From Whitmania pigra (Eukaryota; Annelida; Clitellata; Hirudinida; Haemopidae), in the NCBI GenBank assembly GCA_021613335.1, contig JAJTWR010000299.1:2532001-2596000 (forward strand): DNA of 64,000 bases, written 5' to 3'. Position numbers and translations under genes: made by a program. Every line of letters begins with the position of its first letter. The stretch's first letter is position 1. The notes below the pieces were generated by a model. It made no database searches, had not been told where the DNA came from, and saw nothing but the letters and a program-made list of their open reading frames with translations. Below, piece after piece: positions 52,348 to 64,000 of this stretch.

Positions 52348-53447
52348 TCAATTGAATCGCCTTTTCGGAACGGAACGTAGTGTCGGCTTTTGGAATCCAA
52401 CCGCTGCTTCATTGTTGGGGGCTTGACTCGGTTGGCTCTCTGATTTATCGTTCTCTTTTTTAACCGCCTTTGATCCAAACTTACGTTGGGCAGGCTTGGT
52501 TTCTTCAGGGGGAGTCTGGACAGGTGGCTCTGGTTCCGGCTCGAGTTGAACTTCTTTCTTCTTGGCCTTAACGATGCTTTCAATGTTTTTAGAATCCCTT
52601 TCCTTGGCAAGCTCTTGTTGCTCGAACTGGCACCACATTTTGCGGAGGTTTCTCGTATGTTTGACATGGATGACATCTGGCTGCTCCACTCCTCCTTTCA
52701 CCACGTCACTTCGTACTTCGGGCTCATTCTCGTAGACACCATACTCTGCTGCTGAATCCAGTTCAACTTTTTCTCTTGTTTTGGTTTCTGTGGCAGGATC
52801 TTTAAAGTTTTGTTGCTTCCATTTTTCCTGGATCATCCTCGTTTTGGTTGAATCGATTTCGACGGTTTTCTGCTTCGGCACATTTGGGGTTTCTTCGTCG
52901 TCGGAGAGCCTCGTTTGGTTTATAAAGCGGCCAGCCAGATTTTTAATTCTCCCTCTCTTTCCGATGACATCCTCTGTTTTGTCCCCACTCCTATGTTTGT
53001 TGAAGCGACCTTCATTAAGAATGTATTGTATCGAAATTATTAAACTGTTCGAAATGCTAACCTCACAACTCCCTCCAACACAACAGGTTCGTTCTCGACG
53101 ACAATTGTTTCTGCGTTTTCATCAATGTCGAATTTGAAAGGCTTTTTTGACGTACTTGAATCGGAATGGCCAATGTTTTGGAACATAGACGCCAAGTTTT
53201 TTGTTGCCCCTCTTTCTACCTCTATGGGTTTTTGCCACTCGGCTGGATCTGATGCCTTTATGACGCCCTCTAATCTCTCCACAGGTTCATTTTCTGAAAT
53301 TAAAGTATCCGAACTATCAGGGGCAATTTCGAACTTCTTTCTGCTGTGCCTTGAATCATCTGAGGCTTGTTTGATTTTTCCGATTGGGAAATCTTCTCCC
53401 TCATCTTCCGAACTTGAGGCTTCAGCAACGGAGTTAATAATCGGCAT
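52348..53447 (-). CDS. Uncharacterised acidic protein with three ENEP/NL-F repeats
   Basis: Two exons on the minus strand, 53447-53062 and 52990-52348, join in frame (AG|G AGT) to 342 residues. I do not recognise the family with certainty. The protein is charged and probably largely disordered. It repeats one pattern three times: ENEPVERLEGVIKASDP ending ATKNLASMFQN (52-91), ENEPVVLEGVVRSGDKTEDV ending RIKNLAGRFIN (118-153), and ENEPEVRSDVVKGGVEQPDV ending HTRNLRKMWCQFEQ (216-253). Between units 2 and 3, STKTRMIQEKWKQQNF looks like a partial unit. The C-terminus is a Pro/Glu/Lys-rich tail ending SVPKRRFN. The short NL-x3-F helices resemble those in invertebrate actin-linked proteins of the EPLIN/Xin kind, so cytoskeletal binding is a guess. 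The intron is only 71 bases. No transmembrane or signal segment is seen. Confidence 0.75.
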
Positions 53448-53538
53448 TTCGTATATTATTTATCAGATGTAGGTAAATCTGATACAAATAAATCTTATTA
53501 CAAATAAGAATATCACAAGTTAGAAAACTATAGATAAA

Positions 53539-53850
53539 ATGTTAAAGATGTATCTCGATAGGAAGTCTACGAATGAAGTTCTGCGCAAAGTTGGATGCTG
53601 CAAGAGCATCTTAAGAGATGCTGCATGGTATGCAGCTTGCTCGGCTCCTGAAAATTTCAACAACAACAATGCACTCCCGAAAATGCCTGAGCTACAAGAA
53701 CGAAGAAATTTCAAGCATGACCAAGATGTGCCATGCGAGGAATTTCAATTCTTTCTGCGAAAAATACAAATCGAGGCATTTCGAAATTCTTCCAGCTTTT
53801 GGTCATTTAAATTTTTAAAAGCTAATTTCATTCAAGCTCAAAAGCACTAA
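53539..53850 (+). CDS. Hypothetical small protein, 103 residues
   Basis: An ATG-to-stop frame that starts 91 bases from, and divergent to, the ENEP-repeat gene. It begins MLKMYLDRKSTNEVLRKVG, has a Cys cluster (GCCKSILRDAAWYAACSAP) and a basic, aromatic C-terminus. I recognise no domain. In favour: ATG start, position at a shared divergent promoter, no low complexity. Against: the +2 frame is also open across much of it, and no splice-free homologue is known to me. It may be the first exon of something longer or chance. Confidence 0.3.
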   Translation: MLKMYLDRKSTNEVLRKVGCCKSILRDAAWYAACSAPENFNNNNALPKMPELQERRNFKHDQDVPCEEFQFFLRKIQIEAFRNSSSFWSFKFLKANFIQAQKH

Positions 53851-55757
53851 ATCTTTCATTCATGTTTCATTATCTTATTCTTCAATTGACTCGAAGCATT
53901 TTTGTCTTGAATTTATTATTACACAAGTAATTATCATTTACACAAAAAATTGCAAAAAAAATACTTTTCTAGATTTTAAGTGGTTCAAAACTGCTTTTGA
54001 TTTATTTCTAAAGGTTAACTTTAAACGTTAACATAACATAACGTAACAAATATTTATAATGTTTATTAATATTGGATAAGAAGACAGGGAGAACCACTCA
54101 TTTTAACTCTAGTATTCAAATTTACTTAGATGTATCTTAAATTTTTCTAGTGCATCCGCAAGGCTGGTTTCCTCATCTAGTTTATTCCACAGGTACCCCT
54201 GAATGATTAAATGCAATGTTTGAAAGTCTTTAATGGATGAGCATTTATCTTGGCTCATATCTCTTACGTGCAGAATCATGTTTCTAAGAACATCGTTGTA
54301 ATTTCTAGAATTTACATTTATTGACACAAAAGTTGCTCTTCTGTTATATTTCTCTCTTATTTACCCTTATCTAACTTACTGCAACATAATATGGACATCT
54401 ACTTATAACACACATTTACATCAATTGAATGTAAATGCATTGCAAAAAAAGAAAAATGTTCTTATTATCAACTGCCTGTTTTCTCTAGCAATATTCTGTT
54501 AAATATATCACAAAGTCATAATTTACAAATTGCTCTTTTCATGTTTTCATATGATTTTAATTCTCTTCCTAAAATATTCTCTGGTTTTTTTATATCAAGC
54601 AGTAACTACAAACTTTCCAATTCCACACTTTAAATTATCTTCAATTTAATGTTATAGTCCAAGACTTTACTCCTCCATACCTTCATCTATCAAGGACCTA
54701 ACTCAGTTAAACACATGCCCTTTCAAATTACTTTATTCTACTATACTACACTATTCAAAATGTCATGCAAACAATATTTATTGAGTGGAATTGTATAGCT
54801 TATGATTTTGTATATAACTACTTTCAGGGTCAGTCCAACAGTGAAAGCTTGTGCTTCCTTAAGGATCGTTTTATTTGAATTTATTAGCTTTCGCTTTGTT
54901 TTTTCTTCTGTGTATATAACGGCTTGTTTGTTTGTTTGATTCAAAAAAAAAGATATATTTCTTGGACTTATACAATTTCTTTAGCCAGATTAAGTATTAA
55001 ATAATCGACTGTTTCAAATAATCAATATGTCTGAAGTCTAGTGTCCAATGCTATCCCACTCAACCGTAAAACACATTTGTAGAATGCAGGACAGCAGAGA
55101 CAGAGGCAGTGGAAAAGTGCCTGAGGGCCCGTCAAATTCTGTCCGCCCTGGTTTTAAAATAATAAAACATTACATAAATGACTTTGTTTTTCCATTATCA
55201 AATTGATGTAACAAGGACCCAAAACTTATATCAAAAGTTAGCCACAAAGTTTAATACCGAAACTGAAACTTCCACCAGAAGCAGATCGGTTCATATCATC
55301 ATCGCCACGATCATTTCAGTAATAAGTAATCAACAGTAATAAGCAACAACCAAATCTCCAGCAAGTCTGATGAATTCTGCATTGAGTGATGCAAAACGAA
55401 ATCGTTCGTATAAATTTGCAATGCAACTGCGCAACAATTAACTTTCTAACCATAAAAATAAATGCCATCCTTAATGGAGGTTTGTTGTTTAGGCCACAAA
55501 GTTTTAACAAAAAGCAATCAAAACGAGACACCTGCAAGGTGCAAATTCTAAAAATGGTCACGACGTTGCAAGAATAAACATAAAATTACATATCAAGAAA
55601 CAGAATGGCAAACCATTTACCTCAAGTAGTAACAGCTGAAAAGAGCATTGCTAACAAATAAATACTTAACATGAAGACTATCAAGAAAGCAGTCTTAGAA
55701 TTAGCACAATTGAAGCACCAGCTAATAAATAGGCATAAGAGCAAGAAGAAGTGAGAA
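53851..55757. other. Intergenic spacer before parvin 3' end
   Basis: AT-rich, with no recognised gene or repeat family. The parvin 3' UTR extends leftwards from 55758. Confidence 0.4.
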
Positions 55758-57008
55758 TCAGCTGATGTTTTTGTACTTGGTATACAGATTGTACAGAACC
55801 CTCAGTGTCGATTTCACATCCAGATTGACGATATCTAAAATTGAATTGAACTCTTAAATTGCCTTTAATTACATAATCATCCGAAATTTCAGCAAGCAGG
55901 TTGCAGGTTGACTGAATGGGTAGTGTTCCTGCATGGGGCCATAATATAACAGTTGTTAAGCGTAGTGTTCGCAACCCACCCTGCACTGCCAGAGAGCCCC
56001 CAAAAGGGCGCTATATAAATGGTGGACTGATTAAGAAGTGCCTTCACACCCCATCCAGATGCATAAGGCATTCAAAAAATCAGCTAAATACAAATATAAA
56101 TTATCCTAAAATAATTACTTTTGCATACCGAAGGATATCGAAATCCTATTAAAACTAACCTTCAGGTCTTGCTTTTGGTTTTGCAAGTCCATAATCAACC
56201 ATCAGATCAAAAGCCAATGCAACATTGTGGACCTGAAATCAATTTTAATTAATTAATTAAAAGCCATATAATTATTAGTGCTTGCATTCAAGAAGTTATT
56301 ATTTACAAGATAAGGAGACCATGTCGTAATATTTATAAATTCCAATCAATTCAACAAGAACAAACGCTACTTTATTTTCAAAGGATCCTGGAGTTAAGTA
56401 GAAATCGTACAAAGGCACGAAGAATCCTTCGAGGAGACCCATAATTAGCACCAGGTATACACCATCGTGAAACTGACCAACAATTAACCGATTAGTAATT
56501 AGCTGAGTAATAACAATCATTTATAAATCTATTTCACTAAGTAAATAAATAGTCCAACTAACAAGTTACCATTACAATTTAGTTGGCACAATTGAAAATA
56601 AATGTAAAAGCCACAAATGTAAACCCACTTGTGAGTCAAGATCAGTCACTTCCAAATTGATTTTGTTCAAATGTTTGTTGACAAAATTCACAAGAGACTG
56701 AAGTTTTAATGAAAAATTGAATGAATTTTAATGGTTTTTTTAATGGTCAATAATTAATTACAATGTAATTTACAATAAAATAATAAAATAATTAATTTTA
56801 TGACAACAACCTTTTTCACAAAATTCAGTTTATCTGGAGCATGGTCAAACAAAGTATCAAAAGCATCTCTTTCTGTGAATATTTTAAGAATAGATAAACA
56901 TGTAATTTCACATTTTTAACAAATTTTAAAAAATGTCTAGTCATTTGTCTTACCTGATTCATGTTATAAACTATTAATGTTCAATTTAAACCTCTATCTC
57001 TAACAATT

Positions 57009-57078
<70 letters not shown>

Positions 57079-59012
57079 TAATTAATATTAGCAATAATAA
57101 TTATAAGCAGTAATTGATCCTTTATTATTATTATTATTATTACAAATCCCCATACCTGGCCTTCCTCCAGAATCCCTGAAACAAACACAAGTTTCACTTC
57201 TCAAATAAAACCAATCAACTACTCAGTTAAACTCATTTAAAGGCATCTTCATCACAACATAGGCATCATTACCATCTCTTCATTAGCTCCATTACTGCCA
57301 CAACATTACCGGTGATTATTATTATATTACATCACATTAACAATGTTTTGGCCAAATTTTATGAATGTCGTTGGTTTTCCAACTCATGCATCTAACGATC
57401 CACTAAACATACTCATTTTTCTTTGTTATTTGTTCCATCATTTTGTGGCTTTGGAGATGATTCTCTTTTTTCTAGTAAAGGAAAAATTAAGAAAAAAATA
57501 GAAAATTAAGCCAATTTTTCGGATATTTACATCGATCAATAATTAATTTATTTATTTGTATTATTAAGCCAACCTGCACCACGATCACATCCACAGTCAC
57601 GTTGTCAGGGAGTCTGACCGGCGGTTTGAAGGTTCGCACCAAAGCCACCAAAAGATGAAGTGTGGCGACCAAATTTTTTGAGTGAATGTCTTAAACAAAA
57701 ATGTCTTTGTGGAGGAATTATCATGAGCCATTTAATGTTTTTAATAAATGTTCAAATAAACAATCTTTGAATGTATTAAGATAGGTATATAATATGTTAA
57801 ATATTATTTATATTTGTTAAGGTATGTATCAATTGTATATGTTGTATATTTGCAAATTATTTGCATTAATGACATTAAATTGAATACTCACTATCAACAT
57901 TCCACTTGACATCAGACCACTGATTTATGCTCAGTACTTGGTTTATGGTGTTAAGAACCTCCCTCAACTTTTGTTTCTGCCCAATTTCAGACTGGGTGAC
58001 TTCAGGAACCTCAACCTTCACGTTAGCTAGTTTTTCTGCATAAATCATAAATGTAAAATTAAATATATTAAATTAAATATTATTTATTAAATGCAAATCC
58101 TCTCGCAAATCAGGCCCACCAATTAATTTCTGTAAAATTTGTCCATCAAACAGATCTTCTTCCAAGTCCTTCACCAAAATTCGATAAACAGCCAACTCAT
58201 CATTAATCCAATCTATCAAGATCTATGGATAAAAAGTCAGAAAAACTTCACATTGTTTTAATTACAATTTTTGTTAAAATACTTTCAATAAATACAATTT
58301 GTCTGAGATGAATTATTGTCTTTTTTCAGACAATGACAAGTCATGGCTAGCAAAAATGTTCATAGCTGTTAAAAGCAATAAATATGTTGATCTTAGTTAG
58401 TATCAAATGACAGAATTAACTATTTAATAAGCTACTACACGCAATCAGCATTCTTATTTTTTGCTCCAAGTTGTTACTCTTATTTAATGTGTTCAAAGTA
58501 TCATTTTATATTATCAAGCAAAGCTTCTTGCTAGTTATTTTAAGAAATCATACCCTCCAACCTTTATCAGTTCTTTCAGCTTTGAATCATTCCTTGAAAC
58601 TGGGTCTACCATTGATCTTTCTTCATTATCCTCTTAAAATTCACGTTACCAGTAATAATAAAAACACAATAACATCTTGTAATATGTTACCTAAATTGTA
58701 AAACTCAGGTCCAAGATCATTTAATGCATTTGCTGGTGATTCTATAGCATTTCTTCCTTCTTCAGATAACTCTATGGCTATACAATTTAAAAACAATTTT
58801 AATGACGGATAACAAATTATTAATTTAAAGAAATCACAAAATTGTTAGTTTAAGTAGAGCAATTCTTAAGATTTAAAAATTAAAGAAGCAATCGGAAAAC
58901 TCTTCTAAATAATACCTTCCTTCTTTTTCTTTTTGCCAATGGTTCCAATTTTATCAAATAGCGTCTCTTCTTTTTTATCCTTACGTCCAAAGGTCGCATT
59001 CGGTGAAGCCAT
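55758..59012 (-). CDS. PARV: Parvin (actopaxin/affixin family), two CH domains
   Basis: Parvin binds ILK through its second calponin-homology domain and, with PINCH, links integrins to actin at adhesion sites. Thirteen exons on the minus strand: 59012-58916, 58777-58691, 58632-58562, 58222-58120, 58035-57892, 57689-57574, 57471-57413, 57175-57156, 56872-56811, 56697-56629, 56472-56371, 56232-56160, 55834-55758. They join in frame to 359 residues (human alpha 372). The N-terminus MASPNATFGRKDKKEETLFD with a KKKKK stretch fits the family. CH1 (about 85-205) includes ILIDWINDELAVYRILVKDL and VATLHLLVALVRTFKPPVRL; the linker reads KKENHLQSHKMMEQITKK and then, via a 20-base micro-exon, SGGRPERDAFDTLF. 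CH2 (about 245-355) has VNFVNKHLNKINLEVTDL, DGVYLVLIMGLLEGFFVPL and the terminal STLRVLYNLYTKYKNIS. Introns carry a SINE (55904-56100) and a TAA run (57006-57076). Which vertebrate parvin it matches best is not resolvable. Confidence 0.96.
55904..56100 (+). repeat. tRNA-derived SINE, full length, in the last parvin intron
   Basis: Opposite to the gene. Reads GGTTGACTGAATGGGTAG (A-box-like), GCGTAGTGTTCGCAACCC (B box), CCTGCACTGCC, GGGCGCTATATAAATGGTGG, CAGATGCATAAGGC and an AAATACAAATATAAA tail. It aligns along its whole length with the copy at 49256-49440. Confidence 0.75.
57006..57076. repeat. (TAA)n microsatellite in a parvin intron
   Basis: About 65 bases of AAT units in the intron between the 20-base micro-exon and the next exon. 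A short ATT run at 57121-57141, complementary to it, lies just 15 bases from the micro-exon donor (57155), so the intron transcript could form an AU hairpin beside the micro-exon. Confidence 0.9.
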
Positions 59013-62000
59013 CTTCTCTTTTATTGCAAGTGCCGGAACCAGCAATGTTTACCACTTGTGTTTAGGGATAAAAATGTAGGCAGACGTTTAATAAATGATA
59101 GTTAAGAAAGTGCATTTTTATTGTAGTTATGAAGACACAAGTAGAAACCCATGTTTAATAAATTAAATTTCATTCATTTGGTGACTTTTACGATTTTCTA
59201 TTACAAAATGCTAAGAGCTGCTAGGAGTCACAACAGTTTCTGTAGACATATCAGTTTAGCATGATGGAATATTAACCATTTTTTACAATAATATAGTATA
59301 ATAAACTTAAATAAGTTTTCCAAGCAGGGAAGGTCAATTTATATATCACATGTATACATATAAATAACGTATCAACTACTGATTAAAAAAAACATGAAGT
59401 TATTTAATAATTATTATTATTGTATTATACTAATGTAAGTATATATATTTATGTCACCAAGGCTTCATATGCACTGACTCCTACAGAAAGCTAATACTTT
59501 CAAAAACGTTCACATCAGCCATCCTTTCCATACATTCGAATACTTATCGCTACCCTATCATCAACATCACCAGCTCTCCACAAACCGTTTTAATCAGAAA
59601 GGACAAGTAGTCTGTTAAAACAACATCTGGAATAATACATTGGTAACTCTAAATGAATACATCTAGGGTTGCCGACAGAAATCTCGGGCCCTTAGAAGTT
59701 CAGCGCAGGCCCCTATGTTATGTCATTTTGGTTATTGAAAAGCTAAAAAATCACGACTGCTGCTTTAATCAGGTGCGGAATTAGAGGGGTATGGCAAAGA
59801 TCAACCTCGCCCAATCTGTTATAATGACTTTATTTTGCTTACATCAAAAGGTGTAAGAGGTCTTTGTTGTATATTGACTTTCGTTGTATATTTTTGACTA
59901 TAGACGCGAGGTCTTCTTCTCTAAATGACATCTATATGGGACCTGTTCCCTTCACATCAACTCGGTCATTCAGTTTGACCGACTCCAAAACGAGGGCTTT
60001 CTGGTCTAGTTTTGGCGGACATCACTTTCCACAGCGCCTACTATTTTGCTTACTTATCTAATTCTGATCTGTGCACCTCTGCCTGGCGAAGCATCCGAAT
60101 TGTACTAGTATTTTAAGAACATAACATCAATAACTTACTTTCGTAATCTTATAAGTGAAATTCCAATTTAATAAAATGATTACAATCATTTGTGGCTTTA
60201 CTTCAGTTAACTCAGAGTTTTTCGTCTCATCTACTATAACTTCCAGGAGGAAGAAAAAGTATTAATAACGTTCGTCTTAGGACACAAAATGGCTAAGCAT
60301 GTATTTGGAAGTTATGACGTCCCTATCATCATTGTATCATGTACCGCTTCCTCTCTAAAAAAAAATCTGCCCAAGGCTTGAAATGATCTTAGGAACTTTT
60401 CAACATATCCTCAAAGCTAAAGTTTAATTCTGCCTAAATAATTTTTTTATTTTACAGCTAGTATCCAAACATGAACTAATATGTTAATTTTTATGTGTTT
60501 TATTTGCAAATGCTTAAGATAAAATTTTACACCGGGACTAATGTGGAATTTTAAAAGCTCTTCAAATTTATTTTATTTATGTTAATTATAATTATTACAA
60601 TGTTATAAATATTAAATAGCCGTTCTAAAGATAATTTTAATAAATAAATTGTTCGTTATTTAATATGTAAAATGTTTAGACTGATAAACATTATATTAAT
60701 TTAAATAAACGATAAAACATCGCATTTAAGAGAACTCTAAGATAGGTGGCAAAGAGATTTTAATTTTTAATTGGTCTAGGCAGTTGCCTGTGAATACTTG
60801 TTCGGAGCTTGCGTTTCTCTCGGTTAGGTTTTGTCTGCCAAATTTCTGGTTAGTTTCCTTATCGCTCCCTAATTGTGTTTAAATAGATTAATTTTGAAAT
60901 GGTTAAAATGTTCGTAAACATGAAATTAAAATCTCTACCAATTGCTGTGGAATCCCTCTAATAGACTACATTGAATATTGAATAATTGTTATTAAATATT
61001 TGCTTTTCATTTTATAATCACATGAAGTTCTAATATTTTATTTTAGCTGCGCAATATGCCTAAGGGTTGGTACATTTAAACGTAACATTAAGAGATGGCT
61101 TCTCTATTATGAAATAAAAACGATTCGGTTGTTAAATGTATGTTTCGCGATTTTATTTAGTTTCATTATATTATGTACTTAAATGTTTTGCTGTGATCAT
61201 TTTTCTCAAATAGCGGAGGAGTGACTACTAATGGCTTGAAAAATGAGGATATGAGTGTATAGAGAAGGATATTAGTAAATTATGTGATTAAGTATGAAGC
61301 AGTTAAGTTAACTTTAAAGTAATTCATTCTGCACATTAAACAAATAGCGTGCAAAGATTATCCTAAACTAGTATTAATCTGACATGGATGTTTTAAATTG
61401 CAAATGCATGGTAATTGGTAATTGGTAATTGATAATGCATGGTACACATAGAACTTGAGTCCATTAATTGACCCTTATTAAAAATTCGTATGAGTAGTAA
61501 CATTGCCTGAGGAATCATTTCGACATTAGGTTTTGATAATGGTGACCATTTTGAAGCCAGTGATTAAAGCCATTTAAGTTTAGTTTTAGATAATATCAAG
61601 GTTATACATATTTCTTTGTTTTCAATTTATTCATTTTTTCCCCATTTCACTTTTTCAGTTGTATGAAACCTCAGCACTGTTAAGGAAACAATGACAATTT
61701 GTCAGGATACAATCTTTTGGTTTAAATGCTTAATACATTAATGCATCAATCCAGCTGTTTTTGAAATGGGACCATTTTTAACCTAAAGACATTTTAAAAT
61801 TTATTTACGGTTTCACATCCTAGAGAGACATCTCCTTTGATTTAATATTTTGTTTGTGGAATTGCCAATGGTTGTTTACAAACTATTCGAGACTCGATAG
61901 CTATGCATTTTTTCACTAACATTCTGAGCATGCGCATTTCAGTCGAATTTGTGATTAGGACTATTGCCGCTTGACAGATCGTGACTTTCGTTCTTTTAGA

Positions 62001-62013
62001 CGTCGCATCTACC
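59013..62013. other. Spacer between parvin and Rap1 (divergent genes)
   Basis: About 3 kb shared upstream region of two divergently transcribed genes. It is AT-rich; 59690-59800 and 60310-60330 contain bits (GACGTCCCTAT, GGTGCGGAATTAGAGGGG) like the ends of the MITE families seen elsewhere. A GC-richer CTAGGCAGTTGCC to CTTATCGCTCCC block (60776-60870) could be a Rap1 5' UTR exon or promoter, without firm evidence. Confidence 0.4.
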
Positions 62014-63085
<1,072 letters not shown>

Positions 63086-64000
63086 TGGGCATTGCAACCT
63101 CCTTTTATGTTGACCTATTTATTGGTTAATTACTGCCCCTTCATCAGTGCTGCATTTTTTTTAATTTTCAAATACCGATCGATTTTAATTTTTGAGATTT
63201 TAAGCGGATGTCTTTGGGCAAAGCTTCGGTCGTTCGTACGTGTGGATCACGAGATTCGGTGTTGTTTAATTGCACGGTCTACTTTCTGCTCGAATGTAGT
63301 TGCTGTAGTTTCGTTACCTTTGCATGTTGTCGGAAGATTGACTTTATGATCGTCGATTTGCGATCGAAAACCAAACGAAAATTGTAATTATGATTATTCT
63401 GTAAGCAAGTGCTTGCCTCTGAAAAATTGAGGGTCTTTGTCACTGCTTCCTGGAGATGATTTCGGTCTTTTACTTGTGATTTTAAAGAAGCATCCTGAGG
63501 ATGGAATCGCCTGCTATTGCTGTTTAAACTTGGATGTCGTCAGATTTTGTGCAATCAACTTGAAACGAATATCCCTTGAATGTTCAAATTCATTTATAAT
63601 GGTTTGATTGGGAAAATTAAGTTCGATAAAAATTGCAATCGGGTCGATGGATTTTTGGATTTAGACGTCACTTATAACTTGGTCAATCCTTATTACTTGT
63701 GTTTTCTGTATTACTTCCCAGGGGACTATTCCTTGAATTTGGTGGATTAAAGCATCTCTTCAACACGTTTGTTGGTCGATATAGTTTTATTATTTCAATC
63801 AATATCTTTGTAGTATTATTACTGATAGATATTAAACGTCGACAGATGCGAATAAAGCGTTTGAAGCGGAAATTTAAAGGGAACGCTCCAATGTGGTTGC
63901 AATCAAGCAGTTCAGCAGTCACTGAAGTCAACTGTGCTTGGGAAGTTCTTGGCAGATAGTTGGATTTCCACGTCACCTTTCGGAGGGAGCACCTCGTGTC
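63086..64000. other. Rap1 3' UTR and right-hand edge
   Basis: Probably a long Rap1 3' UTR, perhaps to near 63875 if AATAAA at 63851 is used. The 63699-63959 frames on both strands overlap and show no known domain. A feature beginning beyond 64000 cannot be judged. Confidence 0.4.

Noticed and set aside
52227..52676. Minus-strand frame of 149 residues rich in Arg/Lys/Ser
   Set aside because: Overlaps exon 2 of the ENEP-repeat gene in another frame; the in-frame gene has internal repeats and a supported splice.
63683..63976. Frames on both strands near the right edge, one with a hydrophobic segment and a basic KRLKRKFKGN stretch
   Set aside because: Within the likely Rap1 3' UTR; no recognised family and both strands open.

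Overview
The window is nuclear DNA of an animal. It is AT-rich, the genes are split by short GT-AG introns (mostly about 50-300 bases), and the spacers carry SINEs, MITE-like inverted-repeat elements, a decayed hAT element, a decayed LINE and several microsatellites. The gene set (COUP-TF nuclear receptor, Hairy/E(spl) WRPW repressor, parvin, Rap1) is metazoan. The sequence alone does not fix the phylum. Single-exon genes and short introns would suit a compact invertebrate genome, but that is inference.

Layout. 1-4095 (-): N-terminal two thirds of exportin-2 (CSE1L), cut by the left edge. 6631-8801 (-): SGTA co-chaperone. 8802-16626: long spacer with a 693-base ACTC array, an ATT array, GC-richer islands and a promoter-like block. 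16627-19339 (+): COUP-TF-type receptor (NR2F). 21468-23528 (+): intronless mitochondrial intermediate peptidase (MIPEP). 24650-25860: dead LINE with RNase H. 27167-27324 and 34978-35140: one MITE family. 31069-31925 (+): short Hairy/E(spl) gene ending in WRPW. 33430-34597: hAT element with terminal repeats and 8-base target duplication. 37104-40635 (+): MAK/CILK1-type ciliary kinase, 15 exons. 43119-44615 (+): single-exon protein with three winged-helix-like repeats and a cold-shock/S1-like domain. 46189-48691 (+): TRMT13 tRNA 2'-O-methyltransferase with a duplicated zinc finger. 52348-53447 (-): uncharacterised acidic protein with three ENEP repeats. 55758-59012 (-): parvin, including a 20-base micro-exon. 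62014-63085 (+): Rap1.

These genes are not an operon or a pathway; they are housekeeping, signalling and developmental genes side by side. Parvin (integrin-actin link) and Rap1 (integrin activation) are adjacent and diverge from a spacer of about 3 kb, which may be chance. For nine genes the exon models were built by hand from homology and splice sites, and each closes in frame from ATG to stop (SGTA 326, NR2F 492, MIPEP 686, HES 181, MAK 699, TRMT13 478, ENEP protein 342, parvin 359, Rap1 184 residues), which supports the boundaries given.

No convincing new multi-gene system was found. The best leads are the duplicated TRMT13 zinc finger, the ENEP-repeat protein, the winged-helix plus cold-shock-like protein, the very short HES protein with its upstream repeated motifs, and a tRNA-derived SINE family with several copies here.
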